64,000 nucleotides of DNA from Malania oleifera (taxonomy: Eukaryota; Streptophyta; Magnoliopsida; Santalales; Ximeniaceae): contig NC_080425.1 in assembly GCF_029873635.1 (NCBI RefSeq), positions 46,918,178 through 46,982,177 on the forward strand, read 5' to 3'. Below, piece by piece: positions 1-11,142 of this stretch. Position 1 is the first letter of the stretch; the number at the start of each line of letters is the position of its first letter. Position numbers and translations under genes: made by a program. The notes under the pieces are model-generated. The model did not search any database. It saw only the letters and a list, made by a program, of their open reading frames with translations, and was not told the origin of the DNA.

Positions 1-735
1 TAGCTAACAAAGAGGAAGCTTGTAATTCATTAATCACTCTATGCAAGGAGCTTCAAAATGAGAAAGGGTACAATGTCTCAAATCTAAGAAGTGACCAAGG
101 AAGAGAATTTAAGAATCAAGACATTGAAAAATTTTGCAATGATCATTGCGTAAGCCACAAGCACCTAGAACCCTACAACAAAATGGAGTTATGGAAAGAA
201 AAAATAGAACTCTTCAATAAATGGCAAGAACTATGCTTAATGAAAATAACTTACCCAAGTATTTTTGGGCCGAAGTTGTAAATACAGCTTGCTATGTAAT
301 CAATAGGGTTTCTATGATCAAGCCTAAACAAGACACCCTATGAATTATGGAAAGGAAGAAGGCCTAACATAACTTACTTACATGTCTTTGGGTGTAAGTG
401 TTTTGTACTCAATAACAAAATAACTTAGGAAAATTTGATGTTAAATTGGATGAAGGCATTTTCCTAGGATACTCTACAAATAGTAAGGCCTATAGGATCT
501 ATAACAAAAGAACACACACCATAATTGAATCAATTCACGTAGACTTTGATGAATCAAATCCTTTTTCAAGAAAAGTCAAAAATGAAGAAAAGGATGATAC
601 TTCCAAAAAGGAGGATGAAATAGAAATCAAGGAAGAAAAGGAAATAAATGAACAAAACCCAAAAGATGAACCTATAGAAAATCTGGAATTACCAAGAAAA
701 TGGAAGTATAAAAAAGATCACCCTCAAGATTAAAT
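1..735 (+). pseudogene. Copia A integrase remnant, C-terminal part and linker
   Basis: The translation contains the integrase core signature RSDQGREF near position 90 and a Copia integrase C-terminal pattern (TPYELWKGRRPN, then HVFGCKCFV) at about 335-405. A linker with FLGYSTNSKAYRIYN near 460-500 follows; this is the usual boundary between integrase and RT in Copia polyproteins. A lysine/glutamate-rich stretch ends it at about 733. Integrase would insert the cDNA copy into the host chromosome. The remnant is incomplete at the window edge and broken. Confidence 0.8.
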
Positions 736-819
736 TATAGGTGAACCATCTAGAGGTGTAACTACTAGATCTTCTTTAAAGAATCTATGCAATCACTATG
801 CATTCTTATCTCAAAATGA

Positions 820-2353
820 ACCTAAAGATGTTGAAGCGACCCTTAAAGATGACTCTTGGATAATTGCTATGTAAGAAGAATTAAACCAATTTAAAAGAAG
901 CAAAGTATGGCAATTAATACCCAAACCTGAAAATCATTCGATCATAGGAACTAAATGGGTATTTAGAAATAAAAAGGATGAGAATGGTATAATCATTAGA
1001 AACAAAGCAAGACTTGTAGCTAAAGGGTATAACCAAGAAGAAGGAATAGACTATGAGGAAACATTTGCCCCTGTAGCTAGAATGGAGGCTATAAGAATGT
1101 TGTTAGCTTATGCTTCCTACAAGGAATTTAAGTTATACCAAATGGATGTCAAAAGTGCATTCTTAAATGGATATATTAATGAAGAGATATATGTCGAACA
1201 ACCCCCTAGTTTTGAAAATTTAGAAAATCCTAATCATGTATTTATACTAACTAAGGCTTTGTATGGATTAAAACAGACCCCTAGGGTTTGGTATGAAAGA
1301 CTTGGTGGATTTCTAATTGAGAAGGGTTTTTCAAGAGGAAAAATTGATAGTACCTTGTTCATTAAAACTAAGGAAGATGACATACTTTTAATTCAAATCT
1401 ACATAGATGATATAATATTTGGTACCACTAATGAACATCTATGTAAAGAATTTGCAAAATGTATGCAAGAAGAATTTGAAATGAGCATGAATAGAGAATT
1501 AAACTATTTTCTTAGACTTCAAATCAAACAAACAAAGAATGGGAATTTTATAAGTCAATCCAAATACATAAAAGAAATTATACAAAAATTCGATATGGAA
1601 AATAGTAAACTCATAGGAACACCTATGAGTACCTCCATCAGCCTAGACAAAGATGAAAAGGGAAAATCCGTAGACTCAAAGTATTATAGAGGTATGATTG
1701 GAAGTCTACCATATCTTATTACCAGTAGACCCAACATAATGTTTAGTGTGTGTATGTGTGCCCGTTTTCAATCAGCACCTAAGGAATCATACCTAATAGC
1801 TGTTAAGAGAATCCTAAGATACTTAATAGGCACTATGGACTTAGGACTATGGTATCCTAAGGACACTGGTTTTGAAATGATTAGTTATTCAGATGCGAAC
1901 TATGCAGGGTGTAAAATAGATAGAAAAAGCACAAGTGGTACATGCCACTTCTTAGGAAGATCTTTAGTATCTTGGTTCTCTAAGAAACAAAACTTCGTGG
2001 CTTTGTCAACTGCTGAGACTAAATATGTAGTAGTCGGGAATTGCTGTGCGCAAACACTGTACATAAAACAGCAATTAAGAGATTTCAATTTGAAATACAC
2101 GACTATATTAATTAAGTGTGATAATACAAGTGCAATAAACATATCTAAAAATCAAATTTCACACTCAAGAACCAAGCACATTGACATAAGACATCACTTC
2201 TTAAGAGATCATGTTCAAAGAGAAGACATCATTCTAGAATTCATTAATACAAATGATCATTGGGCTGATATCCTCACTAAACCCTTCTCAGAAGATAGAT
2301 TCATAACCATTAGAAGAGAGCTTGGTCTACTACATAACAGAGAAACTAACTGA
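820..2353 (+). pseudogene. Copia A reverse transcriptase-RNase H region
   Basis: This is the RVT_2-type reverse transcriptase of Copia elements followed by RNase H. Visible marks are [11 protein letters not shown] (about 1000), the DVKSAFLNG motif (about 1144), LYGLKQ (about 1260) and the catalytic YIDD at 1400-1411. RNase H shows [20 protein letters not shown] (about 1890-1960), an AETKY helix and [10 protein letters not shown] near 2175, ending in ADILTKPF. A 423-codon stretch from 1082 is still open. As part of a broken element, no function is inferred. Confidence 0.87.
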
Positions 2354-2380
2354 AAGGACAAGTTTAAAGAAAAATCTACA

Positions 2381-2610
2381 GTCAGCCAATTGACTCTGAA
2401 GTCAGCCGACTGACTGAAGGAGTTTTCCTGAAACGAAGAGTAGTCAGCCAACTGACCCTGAGGTCAGCTGACTAACTGAAGTATTCTTCCTAGACCAGAG
2501 AGCAGTCAACCAATTGACCCTAAGGTCAGCCAACTGACTGACAAATAAACCCTAGGCTCGTTTATAAAACTCAACCCATTTGAGTGGTCAGTCATCTGAC
2601 CTAGGGTTTA
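2381..2610 (+). repeat. Short-motif array GTCAGCCGACTGAC in Copia A 3' tail
   Basis: At least six imperfect copies of a palindrome-like word related to GTCAGCCGACTGAC lie in about 230 bp directly after the RNase H region. Close relatives of the word recur in the LTRs of Copia B (15455-15745) and solo LTR D (25225-25565). It lies in non-coding sequence. Confidence 0.75.
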
Positions 2611-3317
2611 TCTCTTTGTGTGCTCTAAATTTTTTGGTTTGTACTTTGATATGTTGTATGACACAACATTTAGTTTGGTTGCTTTCTTTCCCCTTGTTTT
2701 TTTAATAATAGACTTCATGCTTATGTGATATGCAAAATGCTACATGTGTATGTCTTGAAATTGGTATCTTGAAATCTTTAAAGATGATCCAAAAATATTA
2801 ATGATTTATGGCTCACTATATTTTGAAAAATTGAGCATAAAGTTATTAAGCATGATTTAGAAACATGAATTTTGAAATTACTCTTGACCATGTATGCTTA
2901 TGATGGATCACATGGATAAATGAAATTTGGCATCTATGAGTAGTGCATGATATTTACTGATGGGAGTATCCATAAGCACATACATGATATGAATCAATAA
3001 TTGAAGCATAGGATGATAAAAAAAGCATAATTGGCATCAAATCTAAATGTATTAAATTCAGGGGGAGTATTATGACTCATTGTTTGTAGCATGATTTTTT
3101 CCATAATTTTCATGAATTAATTATGAAGGACAAAGATGACTTTTTGAAGTATTTTTAGCAAATATGAATGTTGGACAACATATACCTGATTGTAAATTTA
3201 AAGATGTCACAACACATATGCAATATGAACGACAAATGTGAAATATATTGAGAAGTGCGTGTTCATATGTTTATTTAAACTTAATCTTTTTGATATCTTA
3301 CTCTTTTTTATTGATGT
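2611..3317 (+). other. Non-coding 3' tail of Copia A
   Basis: AT-rich sequence between the motif array and the polypurine tract. I see no convincing coding region. SIRE-type elements sometimes carry an extra env-like frame after pol; I see no sign of one here. Confidence 0.6.
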
Positions 3318-3333
3318 CAAAAGGGGGATAAGT
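3318..3333 (+). promoter_or_regulatory. Copia A polypurine tract
   Basis: A purine run (AAAAGGGGGATAAG) sits directly before the LTR start TGTTGACTC. The same arrangement is seen at 14975-14988 in Copia B. In the family this primes plus-strand DNA synthesis. Confidence 0.75.
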
Positions 3334-4266
3334 TGTTGACTCTATGAGTCCAATCTTATTTTGAGAATGACAAATCACTTGCAATTTGACTTGTGCATTG
3401 TGATTGTGAACAGGAATAATATTTAGCATACACAAAAGGCTAGAAAGTCTTGGAAGCCATGAAGAATGAAGTATATACATCTTGAGACAATCCATGGAAC
3501 TAAAAGAGTTGAAGAATGAAGATGCAAGAGGCAAGTTCAAGATCGTCATGGGAATGGGTATTTAGAACTGAATGTATTTACATATTTCATATGATTTAAT
3601 TTGAAACTCAAAATATACCCTAAATTGACCTTAGGACTCATGCATCTTATGAACATCTTTAGGGAATATTTATGGACTTAGAGATATTTTAAAACCCCGG
3701 AAAATATTTTATAAAGGAACAAAGAAAGAGTGCAAAAGCATATTTTTGAAACTAAAAAAGAAAATCTAGAAAATGGTATGTTCAGAAGACCAAACTCCCC
3801 GCTCAGTCGTCTGAAGATTCAACTTCAAAAGACCAAAGTTTAAGCTCAGCCATCCGAATAATTTCTTCAGAATACTGAAGATTAAGTTCAGTTGTCTAAG
3901 GAATTATTGGAGAAACACAAAAATGGGCAGAACCACACTAGAAAACTGAACCCTAACTTCAGTCATCTGAACCCGCAACTTCAAGAGGAAGAACCCAAAC
4001 TTCAGATGTCTGACCCTGTGTCCAGGTTAATTTCTCAAAACTCTAAGGAACTTCAATCGTCTGAGCTCAGTCATCTGAACCTTAACCCTCAGTCGTCTGA
4101 ACCTGCGGGAAAGTTAAAAATTTAATCTTTAATGAGAGAACACGCGAGTTATTTTTTCATCCAACGGTTAGTGTAACGACCCAAAAAATAATGGTATTTA
4201 AATAATAAAGAGAGAAGGAAATGGAAAAAAAAAAAAAAAATAGAAGGAGGTAGTAGGCTAAGCATT

Positions 4267-4506
4267 CGTCGATGACATTGCACTTTGAAGATAATAACCC
4301 AAAAGATTTTTCCACAGGGCCTCATCGATGAAAACAAAGAGTTCGTCGACGAGCGCATAGAGGGACCTCGTCGACGAAGCCACGCTTCGTCGATGAGAAG
4401 ATACCGAGAAGGGTTTTTGGATAGTCTAAAATTCGTCGACGAGGGAGGAAGTTCGTCGACAAAATTATTAAAGGACTCATCAACAAGGTGACGTGTCTCA
4501 TCGATG
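4267..4506 (+). repeat. TCGTCGACGA palindrome array upstream of TATA
   Basis: Eight or more copies of TCGTCGACGA and close variants (TCATCGATGA, TCGTCGATGA) occur in 240 bp, including a perfect 10-nt palindrome at 4343-4352. The 3' LTR has the matching array at 11226-11470 directly upstream of a clear CTATAAATAG box at 11476. The solo LTR has one at 46871-47060. Confidence 0.85.
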
Positions 4507-5413
4507 AATCCGGCTCTATCAATAGTGAAAACCCCAATTTTTGAAGTAAAATTGGAGGAAGAAACCCCCTTTTTCTCTCTCTTTCTCTCTTCAATTTCAG
4601 CCCCGTTTCATGCCAGATCAACGATCTGAAGCCACAACGACGCTCCTGGCGAAGTTCTTTGCAAGTCTGATGGAGCTGATTGTTGGTGGAGTTAGTTTGG
4701 ATTTTGTCCCAAACTCGGGGTAACGCATTTTATTCAGTATTTGTCTTTCCCTTAGTTATAAAAAATACAATACACGAAGAAATACTGATGTTTTGTTCTG
4801 AGGGATTTGATTTTCAGGGTGTTGAGTGGAGAACCCTGGGGGTATAAGGCTAGAGTACAGTAAGGAATTTTCAGAAATAAGGTAAGGGAAATATGCTATG
4901 CTAGGAATTTTTATAATGTTATCAGAGATTTTACACATATGTATATACCAGCTTATTACCCAATTTTACAGAATATGAGTTTTAAATGCTTGTGTGGCCT
5001 GAGTAGATTTTCACGTGATGAAGAACTTATATAGTTTTTACAGTATATCATACTATACTAATTACACAGATACAGACAGTATATTACAGTTTTACTCAGA
5101 TCAGTATGTTATAGTTTAATACATATCAGTATATCATAGATATTTATCCAGAATAGTATACTACAATTTTACTCAGATCATTATATTACATTTTTATTCA
5201 GAACTGTATATACAGTATTTATAGTATGCCATGTTTCCTATTACCATAACATACAAAGTATACAGACAGAGTATATAAACAGAGTATACAGACAGATATA
5301 CAGAGATAGCATCAAGATGCTACTGATACAAAATATAGAGATTACAGAGTTTACATTACAGAAAGATAGCGTTATGGTAATTTTGGAAACATGATGAATA
5401 CAGTAAAAGAATA

Positions 5414-5420
<7 letters not shown>

Positions 5421-5469
<49 letters not shown>
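5421..5469. repeat. (AT)n microsatellite
   Basis: A pure AT dinucleotide run of about 49 bp inside the Tekay-1 5' LTR. The 3' LTR has only a short TATATATA at the matching place (about 12422), so the run expanded or shrank after insertion. Confidence 0.95.
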
Positions 5470-5472
<3 letters not shown>

Positions 5473-6338
5473 TCAGATCCCTGAGGAATGATTACAGAGA
5501 GATACAGATAAAGAATACAGAGCATGGTATCGTTGCTATATACATAATAGAGTGCAACCACATATCTCAGATAGTGTGTGGGTACCATCAAACTGTGCTC
5601 GGAGAGGATGCAGCTCCCTAGTTCATTGGGTTAAGGGGGCCAATTTGATGAGGTAGCAGTCAGTCCCGCGCCTAGGAGAGTATACAGTTTGGTTGGGCTG
5701 AGGTAATGTAGAGTATATTGACTTATCTGGAGGGCCGACCAGATTAAGTCCCGCCTACGGGCCTCATAACCCTGTCATGAAGGGTCAAATCATGACATAC
5801 GGAGTTCCAGGAATAAAGCACAGTTATGTATATGTATACAGTTTTACAGTATATGATGAGTATAGTATGATATTAGCAGTATGAAAAGTAGAAAATACAA
5901 ATGATACAATTATATTTTAAATTGCGAAAAGAAAGATATGTTTTACAGATTTACTATTATATTATAGTTCAGTTGTTATTTAAACAGTATTCCTAACCTA
6001 GTTGCCACACACTAGTAATAGCATATTTCTACTTACTGAGCGTTGACTCACCCCATGACTTTAACATTTTTCAGGTGAGACAGCTAGGCGAGTATATCAG
6101 GCTCGCGAATAGAGAGTATATTGATTACCCTGGTTTAGAGGGTAAGTTTGTATAGGTTTTGTATTTTGGGACAGATATTTTGGAGAGAGATGTATTATAT
6201 AGTTATAATTTAGAAACACAGATACTTGGTATTGTATAATGTGTATGGATTACGTTTCCACTGCATAGGTATGATTTTATATACAGATTTACCCCAGTGC
6301 CTTTCGAGGCTCGAGTTTCATAGCAGAGGGTATCAGAG

Positions 6339-6369
<31 letters not shown>

Positions 6370-6395
6370 ATGACATAAATTTTGAGGTCGTTACA

Positions 6396-6414
6396 GTTTG
6401 GTATCAGAGCCTAG
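6396..6414 (+). promoter_or_regulatory. Tekay-1 primer-binding site (tRNA-iMet)
   Basis: TGGTATCAGAGCCTAGG starts a few bases after the LTR end and matches the usual complement of plant initiator tRNA-Met 3' ends. In the family this is where minus-strand cDNA synthesis begins. Confidence 0.88.
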
Positions 6415-6714
6415 GTTGCTAGGTTCTATAGACTTTAGGGTGCAGCGGGAAACAATACCAGAACATAGGAAAATATTTGAGGTTTTATTCTGTGGTTTGG
6501 ATACAGGATTTTCGTGATGGTTTCTGTGTTTTTCCTGGGGTGATGACTTCAAGAAAGTCATAGTAAACTATTGACGAGTTATGTATTTAGGTTATGGGAT
6601 GTGATTTGGGGTTAGGATCATGAGGGATGGTAATAGAGAATTTGGAGTTTTAGTTGAATAAGTTGGGTCTGTAGGGACATAGAATTCTGAAATGGTGTTC
6701 TCTATGCTTGCAGG
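6415..6714 (+). other. Tekay-1 leader between primer site and gag
   Basis: A 300-bp untranslated leader. It ends in a pyrimidine-rich stretch and CAG-G (6711-6714) immediately before the gag ATG at 6715. This looks like a splice acceptor, and Tekay-2 and Tekay-3 have the same arrangement. Confidence 0.7.
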
Positions 6715-7665
6715 ATGGACCTGAGAGGCAATAGCGCTCACGCTAGTGGGGACGATGGTCCTTCTGGCGCAGCAAGCGGGGATTCAGATGCTGTGCTACG
6801 CAGTGTGGCTCAGCAAGTTATAGCTGAAATTGCACAAACCTCTAGAGAGCAGGGAAGTCCATCTTCAGCTCAGGGATGTACCATAGATAAATTAATTAAG
6901 ATAAATCCGCCAGCATTTTCTGAAGCGACTGACCCTGCAGTTGCAGAGAACTGGGTGAATGAGGTAGAGAAGATTCTGACAATACTTCATTGCACCGACG
7001 AGCAAAGAGTTTTATGTGCTACGTATAGGCTGGCGAGGGAGGTCGAGAGATGGTGATCAGCCACCAAATTGTTGGAGGAGCATAGGGCTATACCAGTGCC
7101 GATGACCTAGGCTTGATTCAAGGACGTGTTCTTCGATAGATATTACCCTGCCTCAGTCAGAGAGGCTCGAGTATACAAGTTTCTGAGTTTGTCTCAAGGG
7201 TTGATGACAGTCCAGCAGTACGCGGTGAGATTTATCGAGCTCTCGCATTTCTACCCATATATTGTCCCCGATGAAGTGAAGAAGGCCAAAATGTTTGAGA
7301 GGAACCTGAGGCGAGACATTTACAGGCAGGTGGCGGTACTGAGGATCCAGGATTTTGTAAAGTTGGTTAACAGGGCCACTATAGCGGAGGAGAGTCTATC
7401 TAGAGAGATGGAGACACAGAGTCAGAGGACTACGCGCTCGAGTTTTCAGGCAAGTCCTAGCCAAGGCCCCTAAAGAGGAGGTAGATCTGGCAAAGGCAAG
7501 AGGTAGATGGTAGAGCACGGGGGATTTCAGGGAAGATAGCTTCCTACTATTTGTTCTAGATGCGGACAGATACATCCTGGTGAATGCCGATTGGGGGAGA
7601 ATGTTTGTTATCGCTATGGGAGGCTGGGTCATATGGCTCGATCGTGTCGGATGTCGTTGAATTAT
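6715..7665 (+). pseudogene. Tekay-1 gag remnant with zinc knuckle
   Basis: The start is MDLRGNSAH, which aligns with MNPRNSDAH in Tekay-2 and MDLGNSNTN in Tekay-3. Retrotrans_gag features follow: NPPAFSEATDPAVAENWVNE near 6905, RYYPASVREARVYKFL (about 7138) and FIELSHFYPY. A CCHC zinc knuckle (CYRYGRLGHMARSC) is at about 7607-7648. Gag would form the particle and bind the RNA. Broken. Confidence 0.85.
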
Positions 7666-7739
7666 GCACCGGATTTCAGATTATTTCGAGGTGGATATCA
7701 GGCATCTCACGGAGGTCAGCAGAGGAATACTGCGCCAGC

Positions 7740-8448
7740 GAGGGTCTATGCATTGACATCGGGAGATGCTGATACGGCTGGAAATGTGGTCATAGGTATC
7801 AATATTACTTTACCATATAAAATTGTTGTTTTGTTTGATACAGGTGCCACTCACTCTTTTATATCGGCGGCATATGTAAAAATGACTGGAGTAGAGACAC
7901 AGTCGTTAGATGTAGAATTATCTGTGGGTACGCCGATGGGATTTGTAATAAGATGCATGAGAGTGTTTCAAAATTTCCCAGTGAGTGTTCAAGAGAGAGT
8001 ACTACCCGCGGATCTTGTGGTCCTAGATATGCAAGGGTTTGATGTTAAATTAGGCATGGATTGGTTAGTAACTTATCGCTCCAGTATTGATTATCATCAT
8101 AAGGAAGTAATTTTCAGACCCCCGGGCGAGCAAGAGTACAAATTCGTAGGATCACGCATACGAGCCTCGCCACAGCTGGTGTCGGCTATTCAAGTGAGGA
8201 GGCTGCTGCAAGGTGGTTGCCAGGGGTATGCTGCATACCTAAAAGAATTGCCAAAAGAAGAATTGAGACAAGCTGACATACCAGTAGTGAGAGAGTTTTC
8301 ATATGTATTTTCAGAAGAATTACCTGGTTTGCCACTTGATCATGAGATTGAGTTCGCTATAAATCTGTTGCTAGGATCTGCACCAATATCTAAGGCATCG
8401 TACTGTATGGCTCCAGTCGAGTTGAAAGAATTGAAAGATCAGCTATAG
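7740..8448 (+). pseudogene. Tekay-1 aspartic protease region
   Basis: Retropepsin-type signature VLFDTGATHSFIS near 7830 and GMDWL near 8055, typical of chromovirus proteases. The linker to RT carries SRIRASPQLVSAIQVRRLL and LPGLPLDHEIEFAI, a standard chromovirus pre-RT segment. The enzyme would cut the polyprotein. Part of a broken element. Confidence 0.85.
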
Positions 8449-9316
8449 GAACTGCTGGATAAGGGTTTCATTAGGCCCAGCGTGTCACTCAGGGATGCTC
8501 CAATTTTGTTTGTGAAAAAGAAGGATGGGACCATGAGACTGTGTATCGATTATAGAGAGATCAATAAACTGACGATCAAGAATAAATATCCTCTCCTTAG
8601 GATAGATGACTTGTTTTACCAGCTTCAGGGGACCCAGGTTTATTCTAAAATTGATCTGCGGTCAAGCTACCATCAGGTGAAAGTTAGAGCAGAAGATATT
8701 TCAAAGACTGCATTTCATACTAGATATGGGCATTACAAGTTTTTAGTAATGTCATTTGGGTTGACTAATGCACCAGCAGTATTTATGGATCTAATGAATC
8801 GAGTGTTCCATCAGTATTTAGACCAATTTGTCGTTGTGTTTATTGATGATATACTGGTCTATTCAAGGAGTTTTGAGGAGCATGAGCATCATTTAAGGAT
8901 GGTGTTGCGGATATTAAGAGAAATAAAATTGTATGCAAAATTAAAGAAATGTGAGTTCTGGTTAAGACGGGTTTGTAATATACAGTGATGCCTTTTTGAA
9001 GGGTCTTGGATGCATGTTGATGCAGCATAGCAGGTTTATTGCATATGCGTCTAGGCAGCTTAAAGAATATGAGAAGAATCATCTTGTCCATGATTTAGAG
9101 CTTGCTGCGGTGGTGTATGCTCTTAAGATCTGGAGGCATTATTTATATGGTGGAAAGTGTGAGATTTTCATAGATCACAAGAGCCTGAAATATTTCTTTA
9201 CCCAGAAAGAGTTGAATATGAGGCAAATAAGGTGGTTAGAGGTTATTAAAGATTATGATTGTACGATTAGTTACCACCTAGGAAAAAGCGAATGTAGTGG
9301 CAGATGCTCTGAGTAG
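8449..9316 (+). pseudogene. Tekay-1 reverse transcriptase and RNase H region
   Basis: RVT_1-type RT motifs: [20 protein letters not shown] (about 8508), [13 protein letters not shown] (about 8641), [13 protein letters not shown] with the catalytic dyad near 8840. The RNase H part (RNase H-like of gypsy type) shows [23 protein letters not shown] near 9045-9110 and [11 protein letters not shown] near 9165. Total length is shorter than a complete RT-RNase H. Broken. Confidence 0.85.
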
Positions 9317-9329
9317 GAAATCAGGGGGA

Positions 9330-10408
9330 CCCATACTAGCAGCTATGGAGATTCAGTACTTAATTCTAATGGATTTAGAGAGACTTAGTATATAATTTGT
9401 GGAAGATAGTCCTCAAGCATTTGTTGCCAATCTAGTGGTTCAGCCTACGCTATACGAGAGGATTAAAGCAGCTCAGGGTGATGATGCGGAGTTAGCAAAG
9501 GTGATGGCTAGAGTACGGGATGGTCAGGGAGAGGATTTCAGCATATCAAATGACAGAGCCCCGCGATTCAATGCTAGGCTCTGTGTTCCTACAGATACCG
9601 AAATTAGAAGAACTATATTAGAGGAGGCTTACAGATCCCTATACACCGTACATCCAGGTAGCACTAAAATGTATCAGGATCTGCGAGAGTACTTCTGGTG
9701 GAATGGAATGAAAAAAAAGATAGTTGAATTTGTATAGCAGTGCTTGATGTGTCAGTAGGTTAAAGCTGAGCACTAGAGGCTAGCAGGGCAGTTACAGCCG
9801 TTGTTCATTCCAGAGTGGAAGTGGTACCACATTTCTATGGATTTTGTTATGGGGTTACCACCAGTGCGACAGGGGTTGAATGCGATTTTGGTGGTTGTTG
9901 ATCGTTTGATGAAGATTGCCCATTTAATCCCTATTACGGTTATTCCATGGACAGGTTGGCAGAAATTTATGTTCAGGAGATAGTTCGCATCCACGGTGTG
10001 CCAACATCCATAGTCTCAGACCGAGATCCTCGATTTACTTCACGATTCTGGAAAATTTTTCAGGAGACTATGGGTACATAGTTAGCTTTTAACATTGCTT
10101 TCCATCCCCAGACAGATGGACAGACTGAGAGAATGATTCAGACATTAGAAGATATGCTTCATTCTTACGTACTAGATTTTGGGGGTAGCTGGACTCAGTT
10201 TCTCCCGCTAGTTGAATTTGCTTATAATAACAGTTACCAGACTAGTATCGGCATGGCTCCATATGAGGCATTGTATGGTAGGAGATGTCGTTCTCCTCTT
10301 TTTTGGGACGAGATAGGCGAAAGGCAATTTTTGGGTCCAGAGATAGTACAACAGGCTTTTGACAAGGTCCGACTAATTAAAGAAAGAATCAGTACAACAC
10401 AGAGTTGA
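9330..10408 (+). pseudogene. Tekay-1 integrase region
   Basis: Integrase zinc-binding segment (AYRSLYTVHPGSTKMYQDL, about 9628-9685), then the catalytic core: [13 protein letters not shown] (about 9822), [25 protein letters not shown] (about 10012), and HPQTDGQTER (about 10105). ALYGRRCRSPLFWDE near 10270 closes the core. Broken. Confidence 0.83.
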
Positions 10409-10885
10409 CAGAAGAGCTACGCAGACACTCGCCACCAAGAGTTAGAGTTTGATGTAGGAGATCGAGTATTTTTTAAGATAGCTCCTCTGAAAAGAGTTAT
10501 GAAGTTTGAAAAGAAGGGCAAGTTGAGCCCTACGCATATTGGCCCTTTTGAGATACTAGAGAGAATAGGATCAGTTGCCTATAGGCTAGCTTTGCCGCCA
10601 TCTTTAGCTAGAATTCATGACATGTTTCGTATTGCTGTGTTAAGGAGATAGGTTCCAGACCTGTCCCACATCATTAGTTATGCAGAGATAGAACTTAAGG
10701 ATTCATTGGCATATGAAGAAGTACCATTTCATATTTTAGACAGAAAGACACAAGTACTACGCACTAAAGAAATACAGTTAGTTAAAGTTTTGTCGAGGAA
10801 TCACGCCATATGGGAAGCATCTTAGGAGCTTGAGGAGCAAATTAGACAAAGATACCCGCAGTTGTTCCAAGAGGTGTAGAGGAAA
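10409..10885 (+). pseudogene. Tekay-1 integrase C-terminus with chromodomain-like tail
   Basis: Contains [20 protein letters not shown] (about 10507), the standard GPF segment, and a tail with ILDRKTQVLRTKEIQLVKVL and SHAIWEAS, the usual chromodomain position of Tekay-lineage elements. Chromodomains of chromoviruses are known to steer insertion towards particular chromatin. Confidence 0.75.
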
Positions 10886-11142
10886 TCAGGTAAAGTATAA
10901 TAGTTAGATAAGTTTCTTTTACAGGTACATGTATTGATTTTAGTTAGAAGATAGTTTTTTTTTTTTTTTGTTTTTATATGTGTACTCTCCCACAACATAA
11001 AATGTAACCACGGTATTTCTTTGCCACAAGTGAGGGCAGGTAATAAAATAAGTAGATTCTTTTGCTTTACAGGATAATGGAGTGTATAGATGGAGATATA
11101 GATAGTAAATTTCGAGGACAAAATTTTATAAGGACGGGAGAA
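10886..11142 (+). other. Tekay-1 3' untranslated region and polypurine tract
   Basis: Non-coding, ending with ATAAGGACGGGAGAA directly before the 3' LTR at 11143. The words TTCGAGGACAAAATTTTATAAGG precede it; equivalent words precede the 3' LTRs of Tekay-2 (about 32215) and Tekay-3 (reversed, about 35160). Confidence 0.75.

Larger units (their letters stand above)
1..3333 (+). mobile_element. Copia element A (SIRE-like), 3' internal part
   Basis: This is the right-hand part of a Ty1/copia element whose 5' half lies left of the window. The domain order is integrase, RT, RNase H, a long non-coding tail, a polypurine tract and the 3' LTR. That order with integrase before RT defines Copia. The long tail after RNase H, the purine tract directly followed by a TGTTG LTR start, and LTRs of about 2.2 kb fit the SIRE/Maximus lineage (family knowledge). 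It is broken in several places, but one long stretch of RT-RNase H is still readable, so it is not among the oldest copies here. It appears to have landed in the tail of Copia B. Confidence 0.85.
4172..6395 (+). repeat. Tekay-1 5' LTR
   Basis: It starts TGTAACGACC and ends GTCGTTACA, directly before the tRNA-Met primer site. Landmarks: GTCGAC palindrome array 4267-4506, degenerate TATA region at about 4516, pyrimidine-rich tract at about 4565-4600, splice-donor-like GGTAAG at about 4880, imperfect 40-50-bp repeats of ACAGTATATTACAG type at 5040-5225, an (AT)n tract at 5421-5469, the shared GC-rich block at 5721-5800, and an acceptor-like TTTTTCAGG near 6068. Confidence 0.9.

Noticed and set aside
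2354-3333. Possible envelope-like gene after pol in the SIRE-like element
   Set aside because: No sustained frame, signal peptide or membrane segment pattern is visible in this AT-rich tail.
5241-5621. Open frames of 116 and 76 codons over the AT repeat
   Set aside because: They consist of Tyr/Ile repeats from the (AT)n tract and lie inside an LTR.
6396-6414. Possible tRNA gene piece
   Set aside because: It is the short primer-binding site complementary to initiator tRNA-Met; no cloverleaf is present. The same holds at 23601, 40245 and 54827.
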